Assembly (NCBI GenBank): GCA_903924485.1
Contig: CAIYBL010000082.1
Location: 1-45,206 of the forward strand
Reading direction: 5' to 3'
From: an uncultured Actinomycetes bacterium
Lineage (GTDB): Bacteria; Actinomycetota; Actinomycetes; Nanopelagicales; Nanopelagicaceae
DNA: 45,206 bases
The position numbers and the translations under genes are program-made. Positions 37,565 through 45,206 of this stretch are shown here, piece after piece. The notes beneath the pieces were generated by a model. It did no database searches and was not told the DNA's origin. It saw nothing but the letters and a program-made list of their open reading frames with translations. The stretch's first letter is position 1. Every line of letters begins with the position of its first letter.

Positions 37565-38271
37565 CCTTAATCGTGAATGATCTTTGCGTTGATCATGGTG
37601 CAATACGCGCACTCGATAGAGTTTCGATGCAGGTTGAGAAAGGTCAACTTGCTGCCGTCATTGGAGCAAATGGTGCGGGGAAGACAACGCTGTTGCGGAC
37701 CTTATCGGGCCTTAAGTCTGGAACAAGCGGTAGTGCTACGTGGAAAGATCACAACCTTCTTCATTCCAAACCGGAAAAGTTAGTGCGCTTTGGAGTTTCC
37801 CATGTATCCGAAGGCAAGTCAGTGATCCCTCAATTGAGCGTAGAAGAAAACTTAAACCTTGGTGCACTGTGGAGGCGCAATGCTAAGGAATCGGCAGAAA
37901 CGCGAACCAAAATTTTTGAAACCTTTCCTCGCTTGCAAGAAAGATCAACTCAGCTTGCTGACACTCTCTCTGGAGGGGAGAGGCAGATGCTGGCGATTGG
38001 CCGAGCCCTTATGTCTAAGCCAGATTTACTTCTACTGGATGAGCCTTCTTTGGGACTAGCGCCTCTTGTAATCGCCCAGATATTCATGAGCATCCGAGAG
38101 CTCACCACTCAAATGGGATTGACAGTTGTTCTCGTTGAACAAAATGCCATGAGCGCTTTAGAAATTGCCGATATCGGAATTGTTCTCAACTTGGGCCGTG
38201 TCGCAGCGACCGGTCCTGCCCGGTCCCTTATCGATAATCCGCAAGTTCGTGCGGCATACCTGGGTTATTAG
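37561..38271 (+). CDS. livF: ABC transporter ATP-binding protein (LivF-like)
   Basis: GANGAGKTTLLRTLSGL, VSEGKSVIPQLSVEENL, LSGGERQMLAIGRALMSKPDLLLLDEPSLGLAP. Confidence 0.92.
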   Translation: MTLIVNDLCVDHGAIRALDRVSMQVEKGQLAAVIGANGAGKTTLLRTLSGLKSGTSGSATWKDHNLLHSKPEKLVRFGVSHVSEGKSVIPQLSVEENLNLGALWRRNAKESAETRTKIFETFPRLQERSTQLADTLSGGERQMLAIGRALMSKPDLLLLDEPSLGLAPLVIAQIFMSIRELTTQMGLTVVLVEQNAMSALEIADIGIVLNLGRVAATGPARSLIDNPQVRAAYLGY

Positions 38272-38283
38272 GAGGCGATAGAG

Positions 38284-39189
38284 ATGTTCACACTGATCAA
38301 TACCATTCTTATCGGCCTTACTTCAGGCGCCGTATACGCGCTAATGGCCATCGCGCTGGTACTGGTTTGGCGAAGTACTCGAGTGGTGAATTTTGCTCAA
38401 GCCGGACAAGCGTTGCTCTCCACCTATATTGGATTTGAGTGCATCGGACGCTTCCATTCGTTTTGGGTAGCACTTATCGTCGCAATGATTCTGGGCGCAG
38501 CCGTATCGGCCTTGATTGAGATTATATTTATGCGCACCTTGTTTAAGCGCAATACCGGGCCTATCGCTGGGGTTGCACCGATAATCGCAACGCTAGGACT
38601 GCTCGGGATTATTCGTGGCGGAATTGGAATTTTCATGGGAGGGAAAGAGGCGATCATCCGACCTCCATTGTCGAATGTAGGTTTTACCGTTGCTGGACAC
38701 ACCTTGGCATTTTCGCCTTTCAAGCTTGTGATTGTTACAGCGGTACTTGTGATGATGATTGGTTTATCTGTCATCTTTACAAAGACAAATATTGGGCTAG
38801 CACTTCGTGCTTCGGCTTATGCACCAGAAATTGCGCGTCTTGCAGGAGTGAAGGTAGATGCGATCCGCACACTCGGTTGGTCCATCGCGGGAGCGGCAGG
38901 GGCTGCTGCGGGAATGTTACAAACGCCTAATGGCACTGGCGCTCTCTCTCCTGATTCCTTGGAATTTAGTTTGCTGCTTGTATTTGGATTTATTGCGGCA
39001 GTTATTGGCGGACTTGAAAGTTTGATCGGCGCAGTTATTGGCGGATTGCTATTGGGATTGGTTCTGGCAATCGTATTGATGTATGTCAATGCAACTCTAC
39101 TTTTTGTGACTGCCTTTGTTTTGCTGATTATTGTCCTTCTAGTTCGCCCAGAAGGCATCATGGGCAAGAAGACAGGACGCCGTGCATAA
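38284..39189 (+). CDS. livH: Branched-chain-type ABC permease (LivH-like)
   Basis: GLTSGAVYALMAIALVLVWRSTRVVNFAQ; AVIGGLESLIGAVIGGLLLG. Confidence 0.92.
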   Translation: MFTLINTILIGLTSGAVYALMAIALVLVWRSTRVVNFAQAGQALLSTYIGFECIGRFHSFWVALIVAMILGAAVSALIEIIFMRTLFKRNTGPIAGVAPIIATLGLLGIIRGGIGIFMGGKEAIIRPPLSNVGFTVAGHTLAFSPFKLVIVTAVLVMMIGLSVIFTKTNIGLALRASAYAPEIARLAGVKVDAIRTLGWSIAGAAGAAAGMLQTPNGTGALSPDSLEFSLLLVFGFIAAVIGGLESLIGAVIGGLLLGLVLAIVLMYVNATLLFVTAFVLLIIVLLVRPEGIMGKKTGRRA

Positions 39190-40183
39190 ATTATTGCGTT
39201 CTAATTTGGGTCGGCTACTTCTATTTGGAATTATCGGCGTCGTTCTCTTTTTAGTTGGAAATCGAGTTGATGAATTACGGGTATACCAAGGTGCAACGCT
39301 GGCCATGTATGTTGTTGCGATTGCTTCAATTATTTTACTCACTGGATATTCTGGACAAGTTTCCTTAGGTCATGGAGCGCTGCTTGCAATCGGAGGATAT
39401 TCGGCGGTGCTTGCAAGAAATTATTGGTCGCTCCCAATCTGGTTATGTTTTGCAGTTGCAGTTCTCACTGCAGCCGCAGCCGGGGCGGTACTTGGAACTG
39501 CCGCTGCACGTTTAAGTGGTCCATACTTAGCTGGCACTACCTTGGCTCTAGCGGTTGGGTTGCCCAGTATCGCCAATCAATTTTCATTCTTAGGTGGCGA
39601 GCAAGGGTTGCTTTTTGATGTGGGGGTACCCCCTATTTCTTTGGGGGCCGACTTTTCTCCATACAAGTGGTATTTCTGGATTGCAGCCAGTGCGGCGCTG
39701 GTCATGCTGTGGTGGCTTCAAAATATTCTTCGCTCACGATATGGGCGTACCTGGCGCGCTGTCCGAGGAGATGAAGTCGCAGCGCAACTAGCTGGAATTC
39801 ATGCGGGAAAATCTAAAGCCTTGGCTTTTACGGTGAGTTCTGGAGTGGCTGGATTGGCTGGGGCACTACTTGCGATGACGATCGGAACGGTATCGCCAAG
39901 CGCCTTCCCGCTGACTTTGTCATTTTCTTTGCTTACAGGCGCGGTTCTGTCTGGCGTAACTACCCTGCCAGGCGTCATGATTGGCGCAGTAACCCTGGTT
40001 GCCACACCAGAAATTGCAGGCGCGATATCCCATCGCCTTGGAAATTCTGATGGAGTAACTACGAACTTACCTGGTCTATTGGTGAGCGCGTTACTGATTC
40101 TGGTGGTCATGCTCATACCGAACGGACCAGTAGAACAGTTGCGCAGTGTTCGCGTTCGAAGGAATGTGAACATTCACCGTTGA
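39182..40183 (+). CDS. livM: Branched-chain-type ABC permease (LivM-like)
   Basis: LTGYSGQVSLGHGALLAIGGYSA, multi-TM; overlaps livH end. Confidence 0.92.
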   Translation: MHKLLRSNLGRLLLFGIIGVVLFLVGNRVDELRVYQGATLAMYVVAIASIILLTGYSGQVSLGHGALLAIGGYSAVLARNYWSLPIWLCFAVAVLTAAAAGAVLGTAAARLSGPYLAGTTLALAVGLPSIANQFSFLGGEQGLLFDVGVPPISLGADFSPYKWYFWIAASAALVMLWWLQNILRSRYGRTWRAVRGDEVAAQLAGIHAGKSKALAFTVSSGVAGLAGALLAMTIGTVSPSAFPLTLSFSLLTGAVLSGVTTLPGVMIGAVTLVATPEIAGAISHRLGNSDGVTTNLPGLLVSALLILVVMLIPNGPVEQLRSVRVRRNVNIHR

Positions 40184-40216
40184 TCGGGTCAACCACCCCT
40201 CGATGGAAGGAACTAC

Positions 40217-41524
40217 ATGATCGGAACAAGTCGTCGGAAGCTTCTCGTAGCTTCTGCGGTGCTTGCAACTGGAACCCTTGCCTTCACGGCAATTCCAGCC
40301 CAAGCCTTCTCGGTGCACAATGAGATTGGAGTTACATCCAACTCAATTAAGTTAGGTATCACCTTGCCAATGACAGGTGCTGCAGCTGCTGGGTACAACA
40401 AGGTCCCAGGAGGCATGAAGGCCTACTTTGATTATGTCAACGCAAACGGCGGGGTAAATGGTCGAAAGATCACCTTGGTCGTAAAAGATGATGCTTACAC
40501 TCCGACTGCTTCAGTGCAGCTCACAAACGAATTAATATTGAAGGACAAAGTCTTTGCCGTGGTTGGAGCACTTGGAACAGCAAATAACAAAGCTGTTGCG
40601 GCTCTCGTCAATCCAGGCCGTCGCGGGATTCCTGACCTCTTCGTGAACACAGGGTTCAGTGGTTTCGCAGATAAGAAAACTTATCCAACGACATTCTCGC
40701 TCTTTCCTTCTTATGTGATGGAAGCAAAGATCTTGTCAATGTACATCAAAGAGAATTTCCCAGGAAAGAAACTGGGATTGCTCTACCAGGCTGATGATTT
40801 CGGCCGCGATGCTCTCGCCGGTTTTAAGACAGGTGGACTCGCATTTGATGTCTCAGTTCCCTACGCACCTCTTTCTCAAGCAACTCCAACAACTCCACCA
40901 ACATGGATTACGAAGTTGCAAGCCGGTGGAGCAGAAGTTGTCGTTCTCTTCGGTGTATCAAGCGCAACTGCTGCGGCACTCGGAGCGGCGTATGCGATGA
41001 AGTACCGCCCACAATGGATCCTTGGCTCAGTTAGTGGAGATGCAACAGCAATCAAACTTGCTGGTGTACCTGCGCCACTCTTCACGGGCGTTCAGACCGC
41101 ATCATTCTTGCCAGCACCTGCTGATACCACGGATGAATATGTAAAGTTGTTCCAGACCATCAATGCTAAGTACAACCCTGGTACGACTTTTGACAACAAC
41201 ATCTTGGCAGGCATGAATACAGCATTCGTGACCGTTCAAGCCATTGCTGCCGCAGGAAAGAATCTCACCCGCAAGGGCTTGATTTCCGCTATCGAAACTA
41301 GGGGTTCAACATTTGCGAGCGCTGGACTTACGCCAATGGCTCCAAGTGCATCAAGCCATGCCGGATATAACGGTTATTGGTTTGGAACCTACGATGGAAC
41401 TGCAACCTTGAAACCAAATGGTGGTGTTTACACCGTTTACACAACCGACTCTGGAGCAGGCGCAGTGGCTAAATCCACTTACAAGCGCCCAGCGATGCCA
41501 GTTAACGGATTGCCAACAAACTAA
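40217..41524 (+). CDS. Branched-chain-type ABC substrate-binding protein (Peripla_BP_6-like)
   Basis: N-terminal signal MIGTSRRKLLVASAVLATGTLAFTAIPAQAF; IKLGITLPMTGAAAAGYNKVPGGMKAYFDYVNANGGVNGRKITLVVKDDAYTP. Confidence 0.92.
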   Translation: MIGTSRRKLLVASAVLATGTLAFTAIPAQAFSVHNEIGVTSNSIKLGITLPMTGAAAAGYNKVPGGMKAYFDYVNANGGVNGRKITLVVKDDAYTPTASVQLTNELILKDKVFAVVGALGTANNKAVAALVNPGRRGIPDLFVNTGFSGFADKKTYPTTFSLFPSYVMEAKILSMYIKENFPGKKLGLLYQADDFGRDALAGFKTGGLAFDVSVPYAPLSQATPTTPPTWITKLQAGGAEVVVLFGVSSATAAALGAAYAMKYRPQWILGSVSGDATAIKLAGVPAPLFTGVQTASFLPAPADTTDEYVKLFQTINAKYNPGTTFDNNILAGMNTAFVTVQAIAAAGKNLTRKGLISAIETRGSTFASAGLTPMAPSASSHAGYNGYWFGTYDGTATLKPNGGVYTVYTTDSGAGAVAKSTYKRPAMPVNGLPTN

Positions 41525-41538
41525 TGAGGACACTAACT

Positions 41539-43167
41539 ATGAAGAAGGCACGCGTACTTTCCATGCTATCGGCGACCGCATTGGCATCAATGATGGTTGT
41601 CGCACTCCCTACTGCAGCGCATGCTGCAGATCCTGCTTGCGATGGCAAACTGACCGTCAATTCATGCGTTGGAGCAACCTCTGATGGTGCTCCGTTCTCG
41701 ATGATGGTTCCAGGAAACTTCAATGGCACGGTCTATCTCTATTCACACGGATACCGTCCCAATGTAAATGTTGTTGCTGGAATCCCTGGCTACGGCGGAT
41801 ACGTCGTTAACAACACACCACAGCCAGGACCAAACGCAACCATGATTGGGTACCTACTCAGTCAAGGTTACGCAGTAACTGGTTCGGGCTTCACCCGTCA
41901 AGGGTGGAATGCTGATGCGGGCGTTGCAACGGATGTTGAATTGATTGGTGCATTTAAGAAGCAATTCCCAACAACAAAGCACGTTGTTGCATGGGGAGAG
42001 TCTCTTGGTGGATTTATCACTCAGGCACTTGCCGAGAAGCATCCAGATCTCGTTGATGCAGTAGCGCCAATGTGTATGGCTTCAGGAACAGTCGAAGCTG
42101 AACTCACAATGGCTGGAGATTTCCTTTGGGGAGTTAAGACTCTCTTTGATCCATCTATCCAAGGCACAAACTATGCAGCAGGTGCTGCAGGTTATGTCCA
42201 GGAAATGACGGACCTCGGGAAGTTCTTCACTGTTCTTGGAAAAATCCAGGCAGGCATAAGCTCAGGCGCATGGCCAGATACAACGAGTGCAACAGGTCTT
42301 GCACTTCAGAAAGCTGGAATTCCGGTTCGAAGCGCATTCTTACTTCTTGGTTTGATGTCAGGTATTGGCACACAAAGTGCTCACTTTGACTCGATCTCAG
42401 GACCAGCTGGCGCGCTGAAGTTGGCGTTCCCATTAGCAGTTAGCCCAGCGCTAGCGATACTAGAAAATGGTGCTAATGCAGGCGCACTTGCAATCTTGGC
42501 AACACAAGATGTTGAGAATCAATCGGGTGGAGTCATTTTTGACAACACGAAGACTGATTATGCAGCTCGTATTGCTACAGAGAGCGTCGTATTCAACGTT
42601 GCTCTTGGTGGCGATGACTCTATTGCAGGAATGCTTGCAGCATTGAGTCCGCTCAATCCAGGAGCACCTCGTGTTACTGGCAATCCTGTAGCAATTGCAA
42701 AGATGCGTACCTTGCTTCAACACACTGGAAAGATCAATGTTCCGACGATCACCATGGTCGGCGTTGCAGATCCAATCACCCCTGCGGGTGCTTCTCAGTG
42801 GGTTGCCGATAAGTACGCTGCACAATTTGCAGCCGAAAAGGCAGCAGCGTCAGCCGCTTATAAGACAGCGGGTTCGTATGTTCCTCCAGTTAAGAAGTTG
42901 CTATCAATCTGGAGTACAACCCCATCCACATACACAACCTTCACGGCTGCAGGTGCTCCGATCACTTCGACACCAGCTGCACCAGGAACCAATCACTGCA
43001 ACTTCACAACTGCCCAGTATCAGGTTGTTGCGAAGCAACTTGGGTCAGTTGCGACAACAGGCACGATGATCACAGGTGGAACGCTCAATACTCTTATCCG
43101 CAAGGCTAAGAATCTGAGCATTGATCCTATGTACCACGCTCCGTTGTTGAAGTTTTACAACGAATAG
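41539..43167 (+). CDS. Secreted alpha/beta hydrolase (esterase/peptidase-like)
   Basis: Signal peptide MKKARVLSMLSATALASMMVVALPTAAHAAD; LYSHGY, WGESLGGFI nucleophile elbow GxSxG; start ATG 41539 preceded by GAGGA. Confidence 0.8.
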   Translation: MKKARVLSMLSATALASMMVVALPTAAHAADPACDGKLTVNSCVGATSDGAPFSMMVPGNFNGTVYLYSHGYRPNVNVVAGIPGYGGYVVNNTPQPGPNATMIGYLLSQGYAVTGSGFTRQGWNADAGVATDVELIGAFKKQFPTTKHVVAWGESLGGFITQALAEKHPDLVDAVAPMCMASGTVEAELTMAGDFLWGVKTLFDPSIQGTNYAAGAAGYVQEMTDLGKFFTVLGKIQAGISSGAWPDTTSATGLALQKAGIPVRSAFLLLGLMSGIGTQSAHFDSISGPAGALKLAFPLAVSPALAILENGANAGALAILATQDVENQSGGVIFDNTKTDYAARIATESVVFNVALGGDDSIAGMLAALSPLNPGAPRVTGNPVAIAKMRTLLQHTGKINVPTITMVGVADPITPAGASQWVADKYAAQFAAEKAAASAAYKTAGSYVPPVKKLLSIWSTTPSTYTTFTAAGAPITSTPAAPGTNHCNFTTAQYQVVAKQLGSVATTGTMITGGTLNTLIRKAKNLSIDPMYHAPLLKFYNE

Positions 43168-43180
43168 TAAGAGTCTATGA

Positions 43181-43218
43181 AATAAGGGGGTCTCGAGAAA
43201 TTGAGTCCCCCTTATTTT
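43181..43218 (+). terminator. Rho-independent terminator after the Liv/hydrolase cassette
   Basis: AATAAGGGGG (43181-43190) / CCCCCTTATT (43207-43216) followed by TTTA. Confidence 0.9.
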
Positions 43219-43219
43219 T

Positions 43220-43696
43220 ATGCCTTTACATCATCTATCTACTAACCTTGATTACGTGATCACCGTTGCAAGCCCCGAGGAAATGTTTTCATTGGGCGAA
43301 CAGATCGGGCAACAGTTACAGGCAGGTGACCTTCTCCTACTCAATGGCGCACTCGGAGCAGGCAAGACTTTACTCACACAGGGCATTGCTTCTTCACTCG
43401 GGATTGAGGGAGTCACATCGCCCACATTTGTGATCTCGAGAATTCACCCAGGACTGGTTCCACTGATTCATGTAGATGCGTATCGCCTACTTCAAACGGA
43501 GAATCCGAATCTTTCATTGGATGACCTTGATCTTGATTCAGAGCGAGAAGAGGCCGTTACCGTGATCGAATGGGGTGGCGCCGAAAGCGCGCGTCTTTCA
43601 GATGAGCGACTTGAGATATTCATCGATCGAACTACTGATGATCGTAAAGTTACTTTCAAGACTTTTGGTGCACGCTGGAATGGCTTTTCCTTATGA
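43220..43696 (+). CDS. tsaE: tRNA threonylcarbamoyladenosine biosynthesis ATPase TsaE
   Basis: LNGALGAGKTLLTQGIASSLGIEGVTSPTFVI, IHVDAYRL, VIEWG; alternative GTG start 43256. Confidence 0.95.
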   Translation: MPLHHLSTNLDYVITVASPEEMFSLGEQIGQQLQAGDLLLLNGALGAGKTLLTQGIASSLGIEGVTSPTFVISRIHPGLVPLIHVDAYRLLQTENPNLSLDDLDLDSEREEAVTVIEWGGAESARLSDERLEIFIDRTTDDRKVTFKTFGARWNGFSL

Positions 43697-44295
43697 CTAT
43701 TTCACTGGCAATTGACACTTCGACTTCTCGGACCTCCGTCGCCCTCGTTGATGAAGGCGCCGTGTTGTGGCATGGATTTCGAGATGGTGCGACTTCGCAC
43801 GGACACGCCCTCCCGGCACTAGTCGCAGAAGCACTTGCAGTGCAATCTGTCATTGATCAAGTAGTTGTGGGGATGGGACCTGGACCCTATACGGGTCTTC
43901 GCGTGGGGATTTCATTTGCCCGATCCTTTGCTCTTGCCCGCGCGATCCCTGTGATCGGCATATGTTCGCTGGATGCAATAGCCTCGCAAATTCGCGAGAA
44001 AGATGATTTCATTGTTGCAACGGATGCAAGGCGTAAAGAAATTTACTGGGCTCGTTACTACAACGGAGTTCGCGTAAGTGAACCGCTCGTTGATTTTCCT
44101 GCCGATGTTGCCCTCAGGGGGCTTCCAATCTTCGGAGAAGGAGCGGTTAAATATCTCTTAACCAGTGATGATGAGGTTCAATTTCCCAATGTTGCATCTC
44201 TCGTAGAATTTTCCAAGAATACCGACCTCCACATTGATCAGCCCATTTACTTGCGTCGCCCAGATGCAGTTCCAACAAGTGAGCGCAGACCATGA
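43693..44295 (+). CDS. tsaB: tRNA threonylcarbamoyladenosine biosynthesis protein TsaB
   Basis: LAIDTSTSRTSVALV, GMGPGPYTGLRVGISFARS, ATDARRKEIYWA. Confidence 0.95.
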   Translation: MTISLAIDTSTSRTSVALVDEGAVLWHGFRDGATSHGHALPALVAEALAVQSVIDQVVVGMGPGPYTGLRVGISFARSFALARAIPVIGICSLDAIASQIREKDDFIVATDARRKEIYWARYYNGVRVSEPLVDFPADVALRGLPIFGEGAVKYLLTSDDEVQFPNVASLVEFSKNTDLHIDQPIYLRRPDAVPTSERRP

Positions 44296-44750
44296 GTATC
44301 ACCTATCGATCAATGATGGCACTGGATCTTCCTGTTGTTGCAAGTATGGAGCGTGCTATTTATCCTCATGATGCTTGGGCAGTTTCTCAGTTTAAAGAAG
44401 AGCTCTCTGGAGTCCCGAGAAATCGTTTCTACATAGTTGCACTCAATAGCGAGAATCGCATTGTTGGCTACGCGGGTATTTTTGCACCTGACTACGAGAT
44501 TGATGCAGATATTCACACGCTGACGGTTGATCCGGGACATCGGCGTCAAGGAATTGGTCGGGAAATGCTCAATCAACTTATTGACTGGGCAAAAGAGCGA
44601 AAGTCTCCATCGATCTTTCTCGAAATGAGAGAAGACAACACCGAGGCTAACCCGCTTTATCAATCTGCAGGGTTCGAGCCCATTTCACGTCGAGATGATT
44701 ATTACGGCACGGGTGTGCATGCTTTAGTGATGCAGAAGGTTTTATTATGA
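44292..44750 (+). CDS. rimI: Ribosomal protein S18 alanine N-acetyltransferase (GNAT)
   Basis: [52 protein letters not shown]. Confidence 0.93.
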   Translation: MSITYRSMMALDLPVVASMERAIYPHDAWAVSQFKEELSGVPRNRFYIVALNSENRIVGYAGIFAPDYEIDADIHTLTVDPGHRRQGIGREMLNQLIDWAKERKSPSIFLEMREDNTEANPLYQSAGFEPISRRDDYYGTGVHALVMQKVLL

Positions 44751-45206
44751 TTCACGAGCCACTCGTTCTTGGAATTGAAACCTCATGTGATGAAACTGCG
44801 ATCGGTATTGTTCGCGGGCGGACTTTACTTGCAAACGTCATCGCTTCAAGTGTCGAAGAGCACGCGCGATTTGGAGGCGTTGTTCCAGAAATCGCAAGTA
44901 GAGCTCACCTTGAGGCAATGTTGCCCAGCATTCAGCAGGCAGTGATTGATGCGAAAATTTCGCTCCAAGATATTGATGCGGTTGCGGTAACCGCGGGACC
45001 GGGATTAGTGGGCGCACTTTTAGTTGGGGTTGCCTCGGCAAGCGGACTTGCTCTTGGTTTAGGTAAGCCTTTGTATGGCGTCAATCATTTGGCGGCGCAT
45101 GTTTCAGTGGATTTGCTGACGCATGATTTACCACGCGAACCAACAATTGCGTTGCTCGTCAGTGGCGGACATTCTTCGCTGCTTCAAGTAGATGACATCA
45201 CTTCAG
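44747..45206 (+). CDS. tsaD: tRNA N6-adenosine threonylcarbamoyltransferase TsaD (3' truncated by window)
   Basis: [22 protein letters not shown]...[14 protein letters not shown]...[13 protein letters not shown]...NHLAAHV; ATGA overlap with rimI. Confidence 0.96.
   Translation, partial: MIHEPLVLGIETSCDETAIGIVRGRTLLANVIASSVEEHARFGGVVPEIASRAHLEAMLPSIQQAVIDAKISLQDIDAVAVTAGPGLVGALLVGVASASGLALGLGKPLYGVNHLAAHVSVDLLTHDLPREPTIALLVSGGHSSLLQVDDITS

Noticed and set aside
38997-39053. Imperfect tandem repeat GCAGTTATTGGCGGA in livH
   Set aside because: Encodes AVIGGLESLIGAVIGG, a conserved glycine-rich segment of LivH-type permeases, not a repeat element.
39799-40173. 124-aa minus-strand ORF inside livM
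   Set aside because: Antisense shadow of a membrane-protein gene.
42460-42825. 121-aa minus-strand ORF inside the secreted hydrolase gene
   Set aside because: Overlaps a confident CDS; no SD or domain; Cys-rich shadow translation.
1-45206. CRISPR arrays, tRNA/rRNA genes, prophage or transposon genes
   Set aside because: None seen on either strand by reading; no regularly spaced repeats, no integrase/transposase motifs in the ORF translations.

Overview
This 45.2 kb actinobacterial-type window carries the spc/alpha ribosomal super-operon (rpsZ/N-rpsH-rplF-rplR-rpsE-rpmD-rplO-secY-adk-map, then infA-rpmJ-rpsM-rpsK-rpsD-rpoA-rplQ-truA, then rplM-rpsI-glmM-glmS-PAP2-acpS-alr, then tsaE-tsaB-rimI-tsaD). 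Three metabolic cassettes are wedged into junctions that are usually compact: (i) a tetR / SIS-type GlcN6P deaminase-like / minimal nagA cassette between map and infA; (ii) an approximately 16 kb multi-operon island between truA-ABC-F and rplM, encoding RidA, a Zn-ADH-like protein with altered metal ligands, a DSD1/D-threonine aldolase-like PLP enzyme, three SDRs, two divergent N-acyl-D-amino-acid deacylases, an M81 (MlrC-like) peptidase, an uncharacterised CFCxxC protein, a CUT1-type sugar importer without its ATPase, and a Gfo/Idh/MocA oxidoreductase; (iii) a Liv-type importer plus a secreted alpha/beta hydrolase between alr and tsaE. The best candidate for an undescribed system is cassette (ii), which I read as a catabolic pathway for an N-acylated D-amino-acid conjugate, possibly glycosylated. 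It has no regulator of its own but contains a perfect 17-bp palindrome in its divergent promoter region. Also noted: a structured rpmJ-rpsM leader with a duplicated 16-mer, a terminator-like hairpin overlapping the nominal truA start, a NagA lacking both beta-sandwich halves, and a 16-bp perfect inverted repeat between the sugar-binding protein and its permeases. No tRNA, rRNA, CRISPR array, integrase or transposase was recognised. All assignments come from reading sequence motifs; no database searches were run.
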